DNA from: Gordonia phthalatica | Lineage (GTDB): Bacteria; Actinomycetota; Actinomycetes; Mycobacteriales; Mycobacteriaceae | Direction of reading: 5' to 3' | Assembly: GCF_001305675.1 (NCBI RefSeq) | Contig: NZ_CP011853.1 | Span: 558,001-622,000 of the forward strand | DNA: 64,000 nt | In this document: positions 41,407 to 49,517 of the stretch, one piece after another | Position numbering within the stretch: position 1 is the first letter of the stretch | Layout: each line of letters begins with the position of its first letter | The notes under the pieces: model-generated | What the model was told of the DNA's origin: nothing | What the model saw: the letters and a program-made list of their open reading frames with translations, nothing else | The model's database searches: none | Made by a program: the position numbers and the translations under genes

Positions 41407-44016
41407 GTGACGAAAACCCGTGATCGTCGTCCGATGAGTTGGCATCGCCGCGCAGGCATGCCCGTCCGTGTCTGGATGACGGTATTGATCCTCGCCGGAC
41501 TGCTGCATTGGACGCTGCCGAGTTCTCGGTGGCTGCTCATCCACATCTTCACCATCGGCTTGGTGACCAACTCGATCCTGCTGTGGTCGCAGACCCTCGC
41601 CGAACGATTCCTCGGCTACCACCTGCCACCGGAACGTCGAGCCGTGCAGCTCGGTCGCATCTACGCGGTGAACCTCGGCCTCGTCGTCACGATCGTGGGC
41701 ATCCTCGGCACCTGGTGGCAGGTGACGATGGTCGGCGCGATCCTGATCGGCGGGGCCCTGGCCTGGCATGCGCTGTCGCTCGCGCTGCTGATCCGGGAAG
41801 CGCAACGACACCGCGCCGAGACCGGCGAGGGACCGGCGGAGCAGACGCTCAGCGTCTGGTACTTCGTCGCGTCGGCCTGCATGCTGCCGTTCGGTGCGGG
41901 TTTCGGCGTCGCGCTGGCCTACGGATTCGCCGACCCGACCCAGGCGGGTTTCCTCGTCACCCACCAGGCACTCAACATCTTCGGGTTCCTCGGCCTCGCC
42001 GCCGCGGGTGTGCTGCAGGTGATGTTCCCCCGTCTCTTCGGCGACCCGCACGTCGGCACCCGACGACGCCCCTACGCGCTGATCGTCCTACCTCTCGGCG
42101 TCGCCGTGACATGCGCGGGCGCCCTCAGCGATCAGCCGGTGCTCGCCGCCGTCGGTGTCGGCGTGTACGCGGCCGGATGGCTGATCGTCGCCGGACCGTT
42201 CGTCCGCGTCGTCCTCCGCAAGGCGCCGCACTCGTATGCGACGGCGTCGATCCCCGCCGCACTGCTGTGGCTGATCGGCTCGCTGATCGCCTACGGCGTC
42301 ATCCTCCTGACCGGCCCGTTCGAGACCTCGCGCATCACCCTGATGACGGTCTGGTTCCTCGCGGGCTTCGCCGCTCAGCTCCTGTTCGGCGTCATGAGCC
42401 ACCTGATGCCGGTGATGCTCGGCGGCGGACCGGTCACCAAGACCGCCAAGCAGATCATGGACACGTGGTGGATGTGGCGCGTCCTCGTCATCAACCTGGG
42501 CCTGCTGATCTGGCTGCTGCCCCTGAGCAGCTGGGCCAGGGTCACCGTGTCGGCGCTGGTGATGCTGGCCTTCGCGGCGTTCCTCCCGATCATGATGCGC
42601 AGTGCCATCACCGCGGTGAAGGTACGTCGGGCGATGGCCTCCGGCGAGCCCTCCCCGGCACCAGCCGAACCGCGCCGACAACTGGGCGTGCAGGCCGTCG
42701 CCGCGATCTCCTCGCTGGCGCTGGTGATCTCGCTCGGCGTCGCCCTGGGTGGCAGCGGCACCCAGTCGAGCGACGACGGCGCGGCCGGTGTCGTGGCAAC
42801 CGGTCAGACCACCACGGTCGACGTCGACGCCGTCCACATGCGCTTCACCCCGGACACCGTCACCGTCCCCAAGGGCAACCGCCTCGTCATCAACGTCACC
42901 AACACCGACGACATGGTGCACGACCTGGTCCTGGAGACGGGGCAGTCCACCGGCCGCCTGGCGCCGAAGCAGAAGGCGACCATCGAGGTGCCCGTCGTCG
43001 GTCGGTCCATCGAGGGCTGGTGCTCCATCGTCGGACACCGTCAGCAGGGCATGGTCTTCCACATCAAGGTGGAGGGCGACGACGGTTCGGGCGGCGCCGG
43101 CGGACACTCGGGTCACGGCACCGCCTCCGGCCCGGCGTCGACCGTCGACATCATGAAGGATCCGGGCCCCGGATTCGTCGCCCGCGATCCGCGGCTCGCA
43201 CCGGCGTCCGCCTCCGACACGCACAAGTTCACCTTCGAAGTCACCGAGGCACCGGGGGAGATCGCTCCCGGCACCAAGGCGGTCCGCTGGACCTACAACG
43301 GCGGCACCATGGGGCCGGTGCTCCGCGGTAGCATCGGCGACACCTTCGAGATCACCCTGGTCAACAAGGGCACCATGGCGCACTCCATCGACTTCCACGC
43401 AGGCATGGTCTCGCCCGACGAGAACATGCGCGACATCAACCCCGGTGAGCGCCTCGTCTACCGGTTCCGCGCCGAGCACAGCGGCATCTGGCTCTACCAC
43501 TGCGCCACCATGCCGATGGCCGTCCACCTGGCGGCGGGCATGTTCGGCTCGGTCATCATCGACCCGCCCGGCCTGGCCCCGGTCGACGCCGAGTACGCGT
43601 TTACCCAGTCCGAGTGGTACCTGGGACGCGACGGCTCGCCGATCGACGCCGACAAGGTGGCGGCCGGCGCGGTTCCCGATCTGGTGATGTTCAACGGCTA
43701 CGCGAACCAGTACGTGTTCCGTCCGCTGCGCGCGAAGGTCGGCGACCGCATTCGCCTGTGGGTGCTGAACGCAGGCCCCAACGAGCCGCTCTCGTTCCAC
43801 GTGATCGGCAGCCAGTTCGACACCGTTTACAAGGAGGGGGCGTACCTCCTGCAGCGCGACAATCCCCTGGGTGGAGCGTCTCAGGCGCTCGACCTGCTGC
43901 CCGCGCAGGGCGGCTTCGTGGAGATGACGTTCACCGAGCCGGGCACCTACACCTTCCTGAACCATCGGATGGTCGACGGCGACCGCGGTGCGATGGGGAA
44001 GATCGTGGTGGAGTAG
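41407..44016 (+). CDS. Fused polytopic membrane / cupredoxin / copper nitrite reductase-like protein
   Basis: An 869-residue three-part protein. Residues 1-about 450 hold around 12 membrane helices with conserved His (HIFTIGLVTNSILLW, THQALNIFGFLG, MSHLMPVMLGG), resembling NnrS/heme-copper-type domains. Residues about 470-560 are a cupredoxin with type 1 ligands His505, Cys539, His544 and Met549. Residues about 580-869 are a NirK-type two-cupredoxin unit: HSIDFH (His659, Asp662, His664), WLYHCATMPMAVHLAAGM (His698, Cys699, His707, Met712) and His798. All type 1 and type 2 ligands and the catalytic Asp are kept. It should reduce nitrite to NO outside the membrane. TAATAT lies 6 nt before the GTG, so the message may be leaderless. 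Confidence 0.88.
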   Translation: MTKTRDRRPMSWHRRAGMPVRVWMTVLILAGLLHWTLPSSRWLLIHIFTIGLVTNSILLWSQTLAERFLGYHLPPERRAVQLGRIYAVNLGLVVTIVGILGTWWQVTMVGAILIGGALAWHALSLALLIREAQRHRAETGEGPAEQTLSVWYFVASACMLPFGAGFGVALAYGFADPTQAGFLVTHQALNIFGFLGLAAAGVLQVMFPRLFGDPHVGTRRRPYALIVLPLGVAVTCAGALSDQPVLAAVGVGVYAAGWLIVAGPFVRVVLRKAPHSYATASIPAALLWLIGSLIAYGVILLTGPFETSRITLMTVWFLAGFAAQLLFGVMSHLMPVMLGGGPVTKTAKQIMDTWWMWRVLVINLGLLIWLLPLSSWARVTVSALVMLAFAAFLPIMMRSAITAVKVRRAMASGEPSPAPAEPRRQLGVQAVAAISSLALVISLGVALGGSGTQSSDDGAAGVVATGQTTTVDVDAVHMRFTPDTVTVPKGNRLVINVTNTDDMVHDLVLETGQSTGRLAPKQKATIEVPVVGRSIEGWCSIVGHRQQGMVFHIKVEGDDGSGGAGGHSGHGTASGPASTVDIMKDPGPGFVARDPRLAPASASDTHKFTFEVTEAPGEIAPGTKAVRWTYNGGTMGPVLRGSIGDTFEITLVNKGTMAHSIDFHAGMVSPDENMRDINPGERLVYRFRAEHSGIWLYHCATMPMAVHLAAGMFGSVIIDPPGLAPVDAEYAFTQSEWYLGRDGSPIDADKVAAGAVPDLVMFNGYANQYVFRPLRAKVGDRIRLWVLNAGPNEPLSFHVIGSQFDTVYKEGAYLLQRDNPLGGASQALDLLPAQGGFVEMTFTEPGTYTFLNHRMVDGDRGAMGKIVVE

Positions 44017-44035
44017 CTCGTTCGCTTACGCGGAT

Positions 44036-44069
44036 GACGCTCGCTCACCTCCGGAAGTGAGCGAGCGTC
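44036..44069 (+). terminator. Terminator hairpin after the NirK-like gene
   Basis: A perfect 13-bp stem (GACGCTCGCTCAC and complement) with an 8-nt loop, between the convergent NirK-like and hydrolase genes; likely works in both directions. Confidence 0.75.
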
Positions 44070-44108
44070 GTCGAGTGGAGCGAATGTCGGCGACGTGAGC
44101 GAGCGGTG

Positions 44109-45017
44109 TCACGCGCTCGCGAAGTGCTGGGTCAGTTCGCCGATGATCTCGTCCCAGAGCACGCGGGGGAGGTCGTGGGCCATGCCGTCGATGACGGTGA
44201 GGCGGGCGCCCGGTACCGACTTCGCGACGGCTTTGGCTCCGGTCAGCCGCATCAGCCGGTCTTCGGAACCGTGCATCACGAGGGTCGGGGCGAGGATCCG
44301 CTGGTCGAACCGGACCAGGCTGCCGGTGCCGAGGATCGCGGCGAACTGCCGCGCGAACCCGGCGGGGTAGTGGGAGCGGTCGAAGTACTCGGCGGCGTGT
44401 GCGCGGGCGACGTCGGCCGCGGCCGGATACGACCTGCTGCCGATCACGGCGCCGCGTTCGAGAGCGACCTCGATGAGCTCCTCGCGGGTCGCGTGCGCGG
44501 GCTGCGGCTTCAACAGTGCAAGCAACTGTCGCGGTCCCGGCGGAGGCAGTAGCGGCCGGTTGTTGCTCGACATGATCACCGTCGCCGACAGGGTGCGATG
44601 AGCGTGTTCGGCGACGAAGACCTGCGCGATCATCCCGCCCATCGATGCGCCGACGATGTGCGCGCGGTCGATGCCGAGGTGATCGAGGACGCCCGCGGCG
44701 TCGTCGGCGAGTTCGGTCATGGTGTACGCGGTGCCGGAGGTGGCGCGGCCGAACTCGAAGCGCAGCATCGCCAGCGGCAGCGACGTCAGACCGGTGCGGA
44801 CGCCGTCGAGCTTCGACGACAAACCGCAGTCGCGGTTGTCGAAGCGGATGACGTGGTAGCCCGCTGCGGCGATCTGCTCGCAGAACTCGGTGCGCCAGAA
44901 CACCATCTGGGCGCCGAGCCCCATGATCAGCAGGACGGCGGGATCGTTCGGGTCACCGAACTCCTCGAAGCACAGGTCCAGCTCGCCGACCCGGGCGGTG
45001 CCGGTCGACGTCGTCAC
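44109..45017 (-). CDS. Alpha/beta hydrolase
   Basis: A 302-residue hydrolase. The oxyanion segment is LLIMGLGAQMVFW, RFDNRDCGLSSK follows the second strand, the nucleophile elbow is VGASMGGM, the acid is in VMHGSEDRLM and the catalytic His is in IDGMAHDLP. The GTG at 45017 overlaps the GyrI-like gene's stop, so the two are coupled. It resembles the TAP/aclacinomycin methylesterase-like subgroup, but the substrate is unknown. Confidence 0.85.
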   Translation of the reverse strand: MTTSTGTARVGELDLCFEEFGDPNDPAVLLIMGLGAQMVFWRTEFCEQIAAAGYHVIRFDNRDCGLSSKLDGVRTGLTSLPLAMLRFEFGRATSGTAYTMTELADDAAGVLDHLGIDRAHIVGASMGGMIAQVFVAEHAHRTLSATVIMSSNNRPLLPPPGPRQLLALLKPQPAHATREELIEVALERGAVIGSRSYPAAADVARAHAAEYFDRSHYPAGFARQFAAILGTGSLVRFDQRILAPTLVMHGSEDRLMRLTGAKAVAKSVPGARLTVIDGMAHDLPRVLWDEIIGELTQHFASA

Positions 45018-45490
45018 AGGACCACCAGCAGATCGGTGCGGAGGTCGTCGTGCGCGATGACGCTGGGGTCGGTCACGTAGATCTCGACGACGAACCGCGG
45101 CGCGGACCCGCCCTTCGCGAAGTGCCGTTCCATCAGCGCCTCCCACGCGGAACCGAGGCCGTCGAACCCGCCGAGGTGCGACATGATCAGCGCGTGCCCG
45201 GTGGGGAACACCCCGTTGTCCAGACCGTCGATCTCCACCGGGCCCGCGACGGGGAAGCCGATGGTGAGGTCGAACTCGTCGGAGACGTCGCCGTCGTAGA
45301 TCGCGAAACCGGGCCCGACGGGTGCGGCCTGCGCGAGCTGGTGGAAGTGCCCGTCGAAGATCTCGGGCAGATCCTCCAGACGGACCTCGGGGAACTCCAT
45401 CGTGACGACGGGGACGCCGGTGGGGAGCTCCACCTCGATGGCGTCGAAGAAGGGCTCTTCACGCAGGATCAGCGGCAGCGAATCGGTCAT
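45014..45490 (-). CDS. GyrI-like small-molecule-binding domain protein
   Basis: A 158-residue stand-alone GyrI/BmrR-effector-like domain. It runs REEPFFDAIEVELPTGVPVV early, has YDGDVSDEFDLTIGFPV in the middle and ends in RFVVEIYVTDPSVI. Such domains bind drugs or hydrolyse small toxic compounds when not fused to a DNA-binding domain. The ATG at 45490 is 6 nt after TACGAT on the minus strand, so it is probably leaderless. It leads a two-gene operon with the hydrolase and diverges from the carboxylesterase gene. Confidence 0.8.
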   Translation of the reverse strand: MTDSLPLILREEPFFDAIEVELPTGVPVVTMEFPEVRLEDLPEIFDGHFHQLAQAAPVGPGFAIYDGDVSDEFDLTIGFPVAGPVEIDGLDNGVFPTGHALIMSHLGGFDGLGSAWEALMERHFAKGGSAPRFVVEIYVTDPSVIAHDDLRTDLLVVL

Positions 45491-45554
45491 GACCACATCG
45501 TAGGGGAGGACGCGCGGTCGACGAATGGTGCGGACCACGCCGGGTGCGGGCAAA

Positions 45555-47135
45555 ATGAGCATCGTGACTGACACCGATCTCGTCGTCGACACCGTCTACG
45601 GCCCGCTTCGGGGCACCAGCACTCCCTCCGCCGACCTGTGGCTCGGCGTCGCCTACGCCGCGCGACCCACCGGACCGCGTCGCTGGCGGCACGCCGAACC
45701 TCCCCGCGAGCGCGGCGAGGTGGTCGACGCGCGGAACTACGCGCCGGTCAGCCCGCAGCCGGTGATGCAGGTGATCGACCTCGGGCCCGACGCCTTCGCC
45801 AACGAGGACTGTCTCTATCTGAACGTCGGCACCCCGCGCGGAGTCGCGGGCACCGACGCCGGCCTGCCGGTGATGGTGTGGGTGCACGGCGGCGCCTACC
45901 TGTGCGGCTCGGGATCGCAGCCACTGTACGACCCCGGTTCGCTGATCCAGTCGTCCGTCACCCGCGGCACCCCGACCATCGTCGTCACCTTCAACTATCG
46001 GATGGGCGCGTTCGGGTTCATGGACCTGAGTCGGTTCTCGTCCGGCGACCACGTCTTCCAGGCCAACTGCGGACTGTCGGACGTGATCGCGGCGCTGACC
46101 TGGGTGCGAGACAACATCGAGCGCTTCGGCGGCGACCCCGGCAACGTCACCCTGTTCGGGGAGTCCGCCGGTGCGGGCATCGTCACCACGCTGCTCGCCT
46201 CGCCCGCCGCGAAGGGCCTGTTCCACAAGGCGATCGCGCAGAGCTCGCCCGCCACCACCGTGTACGACGCCGAGCGCGGCGAGCGGTATGCCAACATGCT
46301 GCTCGCCGAACTGCCGCCCGAGTACGTCCGGGCCGCCGACCTGCGTCGGACTCCCGCGTTGGACCTGGTGAACGCGTCGTCGCGGATCTTCAACCTGGTG
46401 CCCAACCGGTTCCCGGGCACCATCGCGTTCGCTCCCGTCGTCGACGGCGACCTGGTCCCGCTGGATCCGTTGGAGGCGATCGTCACCGGCGAATCGCACC
46501 GCGTCCCGCTGCTGATCGGCACCAACCGGCACGAGACGTCGCTGTTCCGGTGGATGTCGACGCCGCTGCTGCCCGTCAAGAACCAGGGCGTCGACGCGAT
46601 GTTCACCCTCATCGGCACCGAACGTCCCGGACTCCGCGTTCCCGAACCGGAGTTCCTCGACTCGTCGTACCAGCACGTCCCGGCCGGGGCGCGGTCGATG
46701 GCGATCTCCCGCGACATCGGCTTCCGGATGCCCGCCGTCTGGATCACCGAGTCGCACGCGCAGGTGGCGCCTGTCTACCTCTACCGATTCGACTGGGCCA
46801 CACCGATCCTCCGCCTCCTCGGCTACGGCGCCGCGCACGCCACCGAGGTGCCGTACGTGTGGGGCAACCCGGCGTCCAGCAAGCGCGACCCGATGTACGC
46901 GCTCGGCGGTCGTGCGACGGGCGAGAAGGTTCGGCACCGGATGCAGTACCGGTGGCTCGGCTTCGCCGCCGATGGTGACCCGAACACCGGGGAGGACGGC
47001 GACGCGATCTGGGAGGCGTACGAACCCATGCGACACAGTTCGCTGCTGATCGGCGGCACCGAGGACACTCCCGTCGAGGGGCTCGACGACACCATCCTGC
47101 GCGCCTGGGGCGACGAGGTGCTGAGCTTCCGATGA
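45555..47135 (+). CDS. Type B carboxylesterase
   Basis: A 526-residue esterase of the carboxylesterase/lipase family (PF00135). The oxyanion hole is WVHGGAYLCGSG, the nucleophile elbow is FGESAGAG, and EDCLYLNVGTP is the family's N-terminal signature. The acid and His are expected in the C-terminal third, near GTNRHETSLF and HATEVPYVWGN. There is no signal peptide. The ATG at 45555 is used; a GTG at 45564 would fit a leaderless message from CAAAAT. RidA and winged-helix genes follow, each with ATGA overlaps, so the three form one operon. Confidence 0.87.
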   Translation: MSIVTDTDLVVDTVYGPLRGTSTPSADLWLGVAYAARPTGPRRWRHAEPPRERGEVVDARNYAPVSPQPVMQVIDLGPDAFANEDCLYLNVGTPRGVAGTDAGLPVMVWVHGGAYLCGSGSQPLYDPGSLIQSSVTRGTPTIVVTFNYRMGAFGFMDLSRFSSGDHVFQANCGLSDVIAALTWVRDNIERFGGDPGNVTLFGESAGAGIVTTLLASPAAKGLFHKAIAQSSPATTVYDAERGERYANMLLAELPPEYVRAADLRRTPALDLVNASSRIFNLVPNRFPGTIAFAPVVDGDLVPLDPLEAIVTGESHRVPLLIGTNRHETSLFRWMSTPLLPVKNQGVDAMFTLIGTERPGLRVPEPEFLDSSYQHVPAGARSMAISRDIGFRMPAVWITESHAQVAPVYLYRFDWATPILRLLGYGAAHATEVPYVWGNPASSKRDPMYALGGRATGEKVRHRMQYRWLGFAADGDPNTGEDGDAIWEAYEPMRHSSLLIGGTEDTPVEGLDDTILRAWGDEVLSFR

Positions 47136-47524
47136 CCCGATCCTTCTCCTCCCCGGCGCTGCACGACGGCGGCTTCGCCTACGGCTCACGAGTGCCCGCG
47201 GGCGGCCTGATCGTCACGGCCGGGCTCTCCCCGCTCGACCCCGACGGCGCGATCGTCGGGCCCGGCGACCCGGTCGCGCAGGTCGGCCGCGCCGTCGAAT
47301 GCCTCGACGTCCTGCTCACCGAACAGGGCGCACAGCGGTCGCAGATAGCCAAGCTCACCGTCTACGTCGCCACCGCCGACTCCGCAGTGCTCGGCGAGGT
47401 CTGGCAGACGCTCGACGCCGCGTTCGACGAGACGCCGCCCGCCATCGTCGTCGGGGTCACCGTGCTGCCGTATCCGGGGCAACTGGTGGAGATCGATGCG
47501 CTGATCGCCGGAGAGCCGACATGA
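47132..47524 (+). CDS. RidA family protein
   Basis: A 130-residue trimer-forming protein of the YjgF/YER057c/RidA family. It has GGLIVTAGLSPLDPDG, QVGRAVECLDVLL and KLTVYVAT, and the C-terminal PPAIVVGVTVLPYPGQLVEI in the place of the usual RxxVxVxxLPxxxxVEI segment. The Arg that binds carboxylates in active imine deaminases is not present (it reads AIVVG), so activity may differ. It is coupled to the esterase before it and to the winged-helix gene after it. Confidence 0.86.
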   Translation: MTRSFSSPALHDGGFAYGSRVPAGGLIVTAGLSPLDPDGAIVGPGDPVAQVGRAVECLDVLLTEQGAQRSQIAKLTVYVATADSAVLGEVWQTLDAAFDETPPAIVVGVTVLPYPGQLVEIDALIAGEPT

Positions 47525-48699
47525 CCGCGCGCCCTCGCATCACCGTCGAGCAGCGGCGCGCCCGCTTCCAGCGTCGGCACCTGCTCGACGGATCCGTCGA
47601 CAACTCGGTCACCGCGGTCGCCGACGCGGTGGTCGGCCTGCACGCCACGACCGCGTCCACGGTGCATCTGTCGGCGTGGGCGCGCGGCGGCGCACCGACG
47701 CCCGATGCGATCGAGACCGCCCTCTACGACCACCGCACGCTGGTGAAACAGCTCGTCATGCGGCGCACCCTGTTCGTGATGACGAGGGAGATGCTCGCCG
47801 AGTCGGTGAGCGCCGTCGGACCGCGGGTCGCCGCGTCGGAGCGCACCAACCTCCTGCGCGACCTGCGCCGCGACGACGGCCCCGCAGACCCCGAGGCCTG
47901 GATCGACCGGGCGCGCGACGCCGTCCTCGCGGTGTTCGCCGACGGTGCCGACCTCACCTCGTCGGAATTGCGGACACGGTTGCCCGAGTTCGACATCGCG
48001 ATCATGCGCGACGAGGGGAAGTCGTACGGCGGCCCATCGCCCATCCTCCCGCGGATCTTGAACTACCTGGCGGCGCTCGGCGACGTGGTGCGCGGACCGA
48101 ACGGCGCGCCCTGGCATCGTTCGCGCCCGTCGTGGATGTCGATGGAGAGCTGGCTGGGCGAGCCGTTGCCGCGGATGGACGTCGACGCGGGGCACCGGGC
48201 GCTGGTGGAGCGCTGGCTGCGGCAGTACGGGCCCGGGACGGAGACCGACATCGTCTGGTGGCTGGGCTCCACCAAGACTGCGGTCCGCACCGCGCTCGCA
48301 GCCCTCGACGTGACCGAGGTGGACCTCGACGGCGGTGCCACCGGTTACCTGATGTCCGACGACCTCGACCCCGTCGAACCCGTCGAGCCGCGCGCCCTGC
48401 TGCTGCCAGGCCTGGACCCCACGACCATGGGGTGGAAGGACCGCGGCTTCTACCTCGGCGAGCACGCGGGGCACCTCTTCGACCGCAACGGCAACGGCGG
48501 CCAGACCGCGTGGTGGGACGGCCGGATCGTCGGCGGCTGGGTGCTGCGCGACGACGCCGTCGAGGTGGTCCCGCTCGAGGACCTGCCGCCGGAGGCGGAG
48601 GCCGCCCTCGCCGCCCGTGCCGACGAACTCCTCGCCTGGCTCGGCGACGACCGCCCCAACGCGGGTTTTCCGTCACCGCTCATGACGAAGCACCGGTGA
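47521..48699 (+). CDS. Winged-helix DNA-binding protein, AlkZ-like (HTH_42)
   Basis: A 392-residue protein of the HTH_42 family, in which AlkZ and YcaQ are crosslink-repair DNA glycosylases. Three winged helices make up the fold; VVGLHATTASTVHLSAWAR is the segment where AlkZ has its catalytic QxQ motif. Here it reads HAT, so glycosylase activity of the usual type is doubtful. The segment DVDAGHRALVERWLRQYGPG is also typical. It is the third gene of the esterase-RidA operon. A DNA-repair, antibiotic-resistance or regulatory role cannot be chosen from sequence alone. Confidence 0.82.
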   Translation: MTARPRITVEQRRARFQRRHLLDGSVDNSVTAVADAVVGLHATTASTVHLSAWARGGAPTPDAIETALYDHRTLVKQLVMRRTLFVMTREMLAESVSAVGPRVAASERTNLLRDLRRDDGPADPEAWIDRARDAVLAVFADGADLTSSELRTRLPEFDIAIMRDEGKSYGGPSPILPRILNYLAALGDVVRGPNGAPWHRSRPSWMSMESWLGEPLPRMDVDAGHRALVERWLRQYGPGTETDIVWWLGSTKTAVRTALAALDVTEVDLDGGATGYLMSDDLDPVEPVEPRALLLPGLDPTTMGWKDRGFYLGEHAGHLFDRNGNGGQTAWWDGRIVGGWVLRDDAVEVVPLEDLPPEAEAALAARADELLAWLGDDRPNAGFPSPLMTKHR

Positions 48700-48809
48700 G
48701 ATCCGGCGAAAGCCCTGATCCGGCAGCACGATTGCGACGCAGAAGCGCTCACAGGAACCTGCCAGCCTTTTCCCAGTCGAACCGATGACCGGTGCGGCAC
48801 GCTGGTGCC

Positions 48810-49517
48810 ATGGCAACTGCTGACAAACCCGCCAAGGTGCTCGTGGTCGACGATGAGGAGAACATTCGGGAGCTCCTGTCGGTGTCCCTGAAGTTCCAGG
48901 GGTACGAGGTCCAGGCGGCGGCAGACGGCCCGCGCGCGCTCGACGCGGTCCGGACGTTCAAACCCGATGTGCTGATCCTGGACGTGATGATGCCGGGCAT
49001 GGACGGCTTCGGACTGCTGCGGCGGCTCCGCGCCGACGGCATCGTCGCGCCCGCCCTGTTCCTGTCGGCGCGCGACAGCGTGGAGGACAAGGTCAACGGG
49101 CTCACCATCGGTGGCGACGACTACGTCACCAAACCCTTCAGCCTGGAAGAGGTGATCGCACGGCTCGCGGTCCTGCTGCGTCGCAGCGGTTTCGGGGAGG
49201 GTGAGGAGCAGTCGTCGCGGATCGTGTTCTCCGACCTGGAGCTCGACGAGGAGACGCACGAGGTCTTCAAGAACGGCGAACTGGTGTCGCTGTCACCGAC
49301 CGAGTTCACGCTGCTGCGGTACTTCATGGTCAATGCCGGGACGGTGCTGTCGAAGCCGCGGATCCTCGATCACGTGTGGAGCTACGACTTCGGCGGCGAC
49401 GTCAACGTGGTCGAGTCGTACGTCTCCTACCTGCGGCGCAAGATCGACACCGGCCCCAAGCGCCTGATCCACACGCTGCGCGGCGTCGGGTATGTGATGC
49501 GAGAGCCTCGCGGATGA
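48810..49517 (+). CDS. phoP: PhoP-type response regulator
   Basis: A 235-residue OmpR/PhoB-family regulator. The receiver domain has VLVVDDEENIRELL, the phospho-acceptor Asp58 in LILDVMMPGMDGFG and Lys108 in TKPFSLEEV. The C-terminal winged helix includes DLELDEETHEV, SLSPTEFTLLRYF and VESYVSYLRRKID. As recalled, the pattern is very close to M. tuberculosis PhoP, including the HIT gene next to phoR. The ATG at 48810 gives the MATADKPAKVLVV start. The phoR ATG overlaps its stop. PhoP in mycobacteria controls envelope lipids and the response to pH and chloride. Confidence 0.9.
   Translation: MATADKPAKVLVVDDEENIRELLSVSLKFQGYEVQAAADGPRALDAVRTFKPDVLILDVMMPGMDGFGLLRRLRADGIVAPALFLSARDSVEDKVNGLTIGGDDYVTKPFSLEEVIARLAVLLRRSGFGEGEEQSSRIVFSDLELDEETHEVFKNGELVSLSPTEFTLLRYFMVNAGTVLSKPRILDHVWSYDFGGDVNVVESYVSYLRRKIDTGPKRLIHTLRGVGYVMREPRG

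Noticed and set aside
40924..42051. Longer minus-strand frame upstream of the Abi-like gene
   Set aside because: It runs antisense to the NirK-like gene and has no homology above the MIERYLGIARLTP start.
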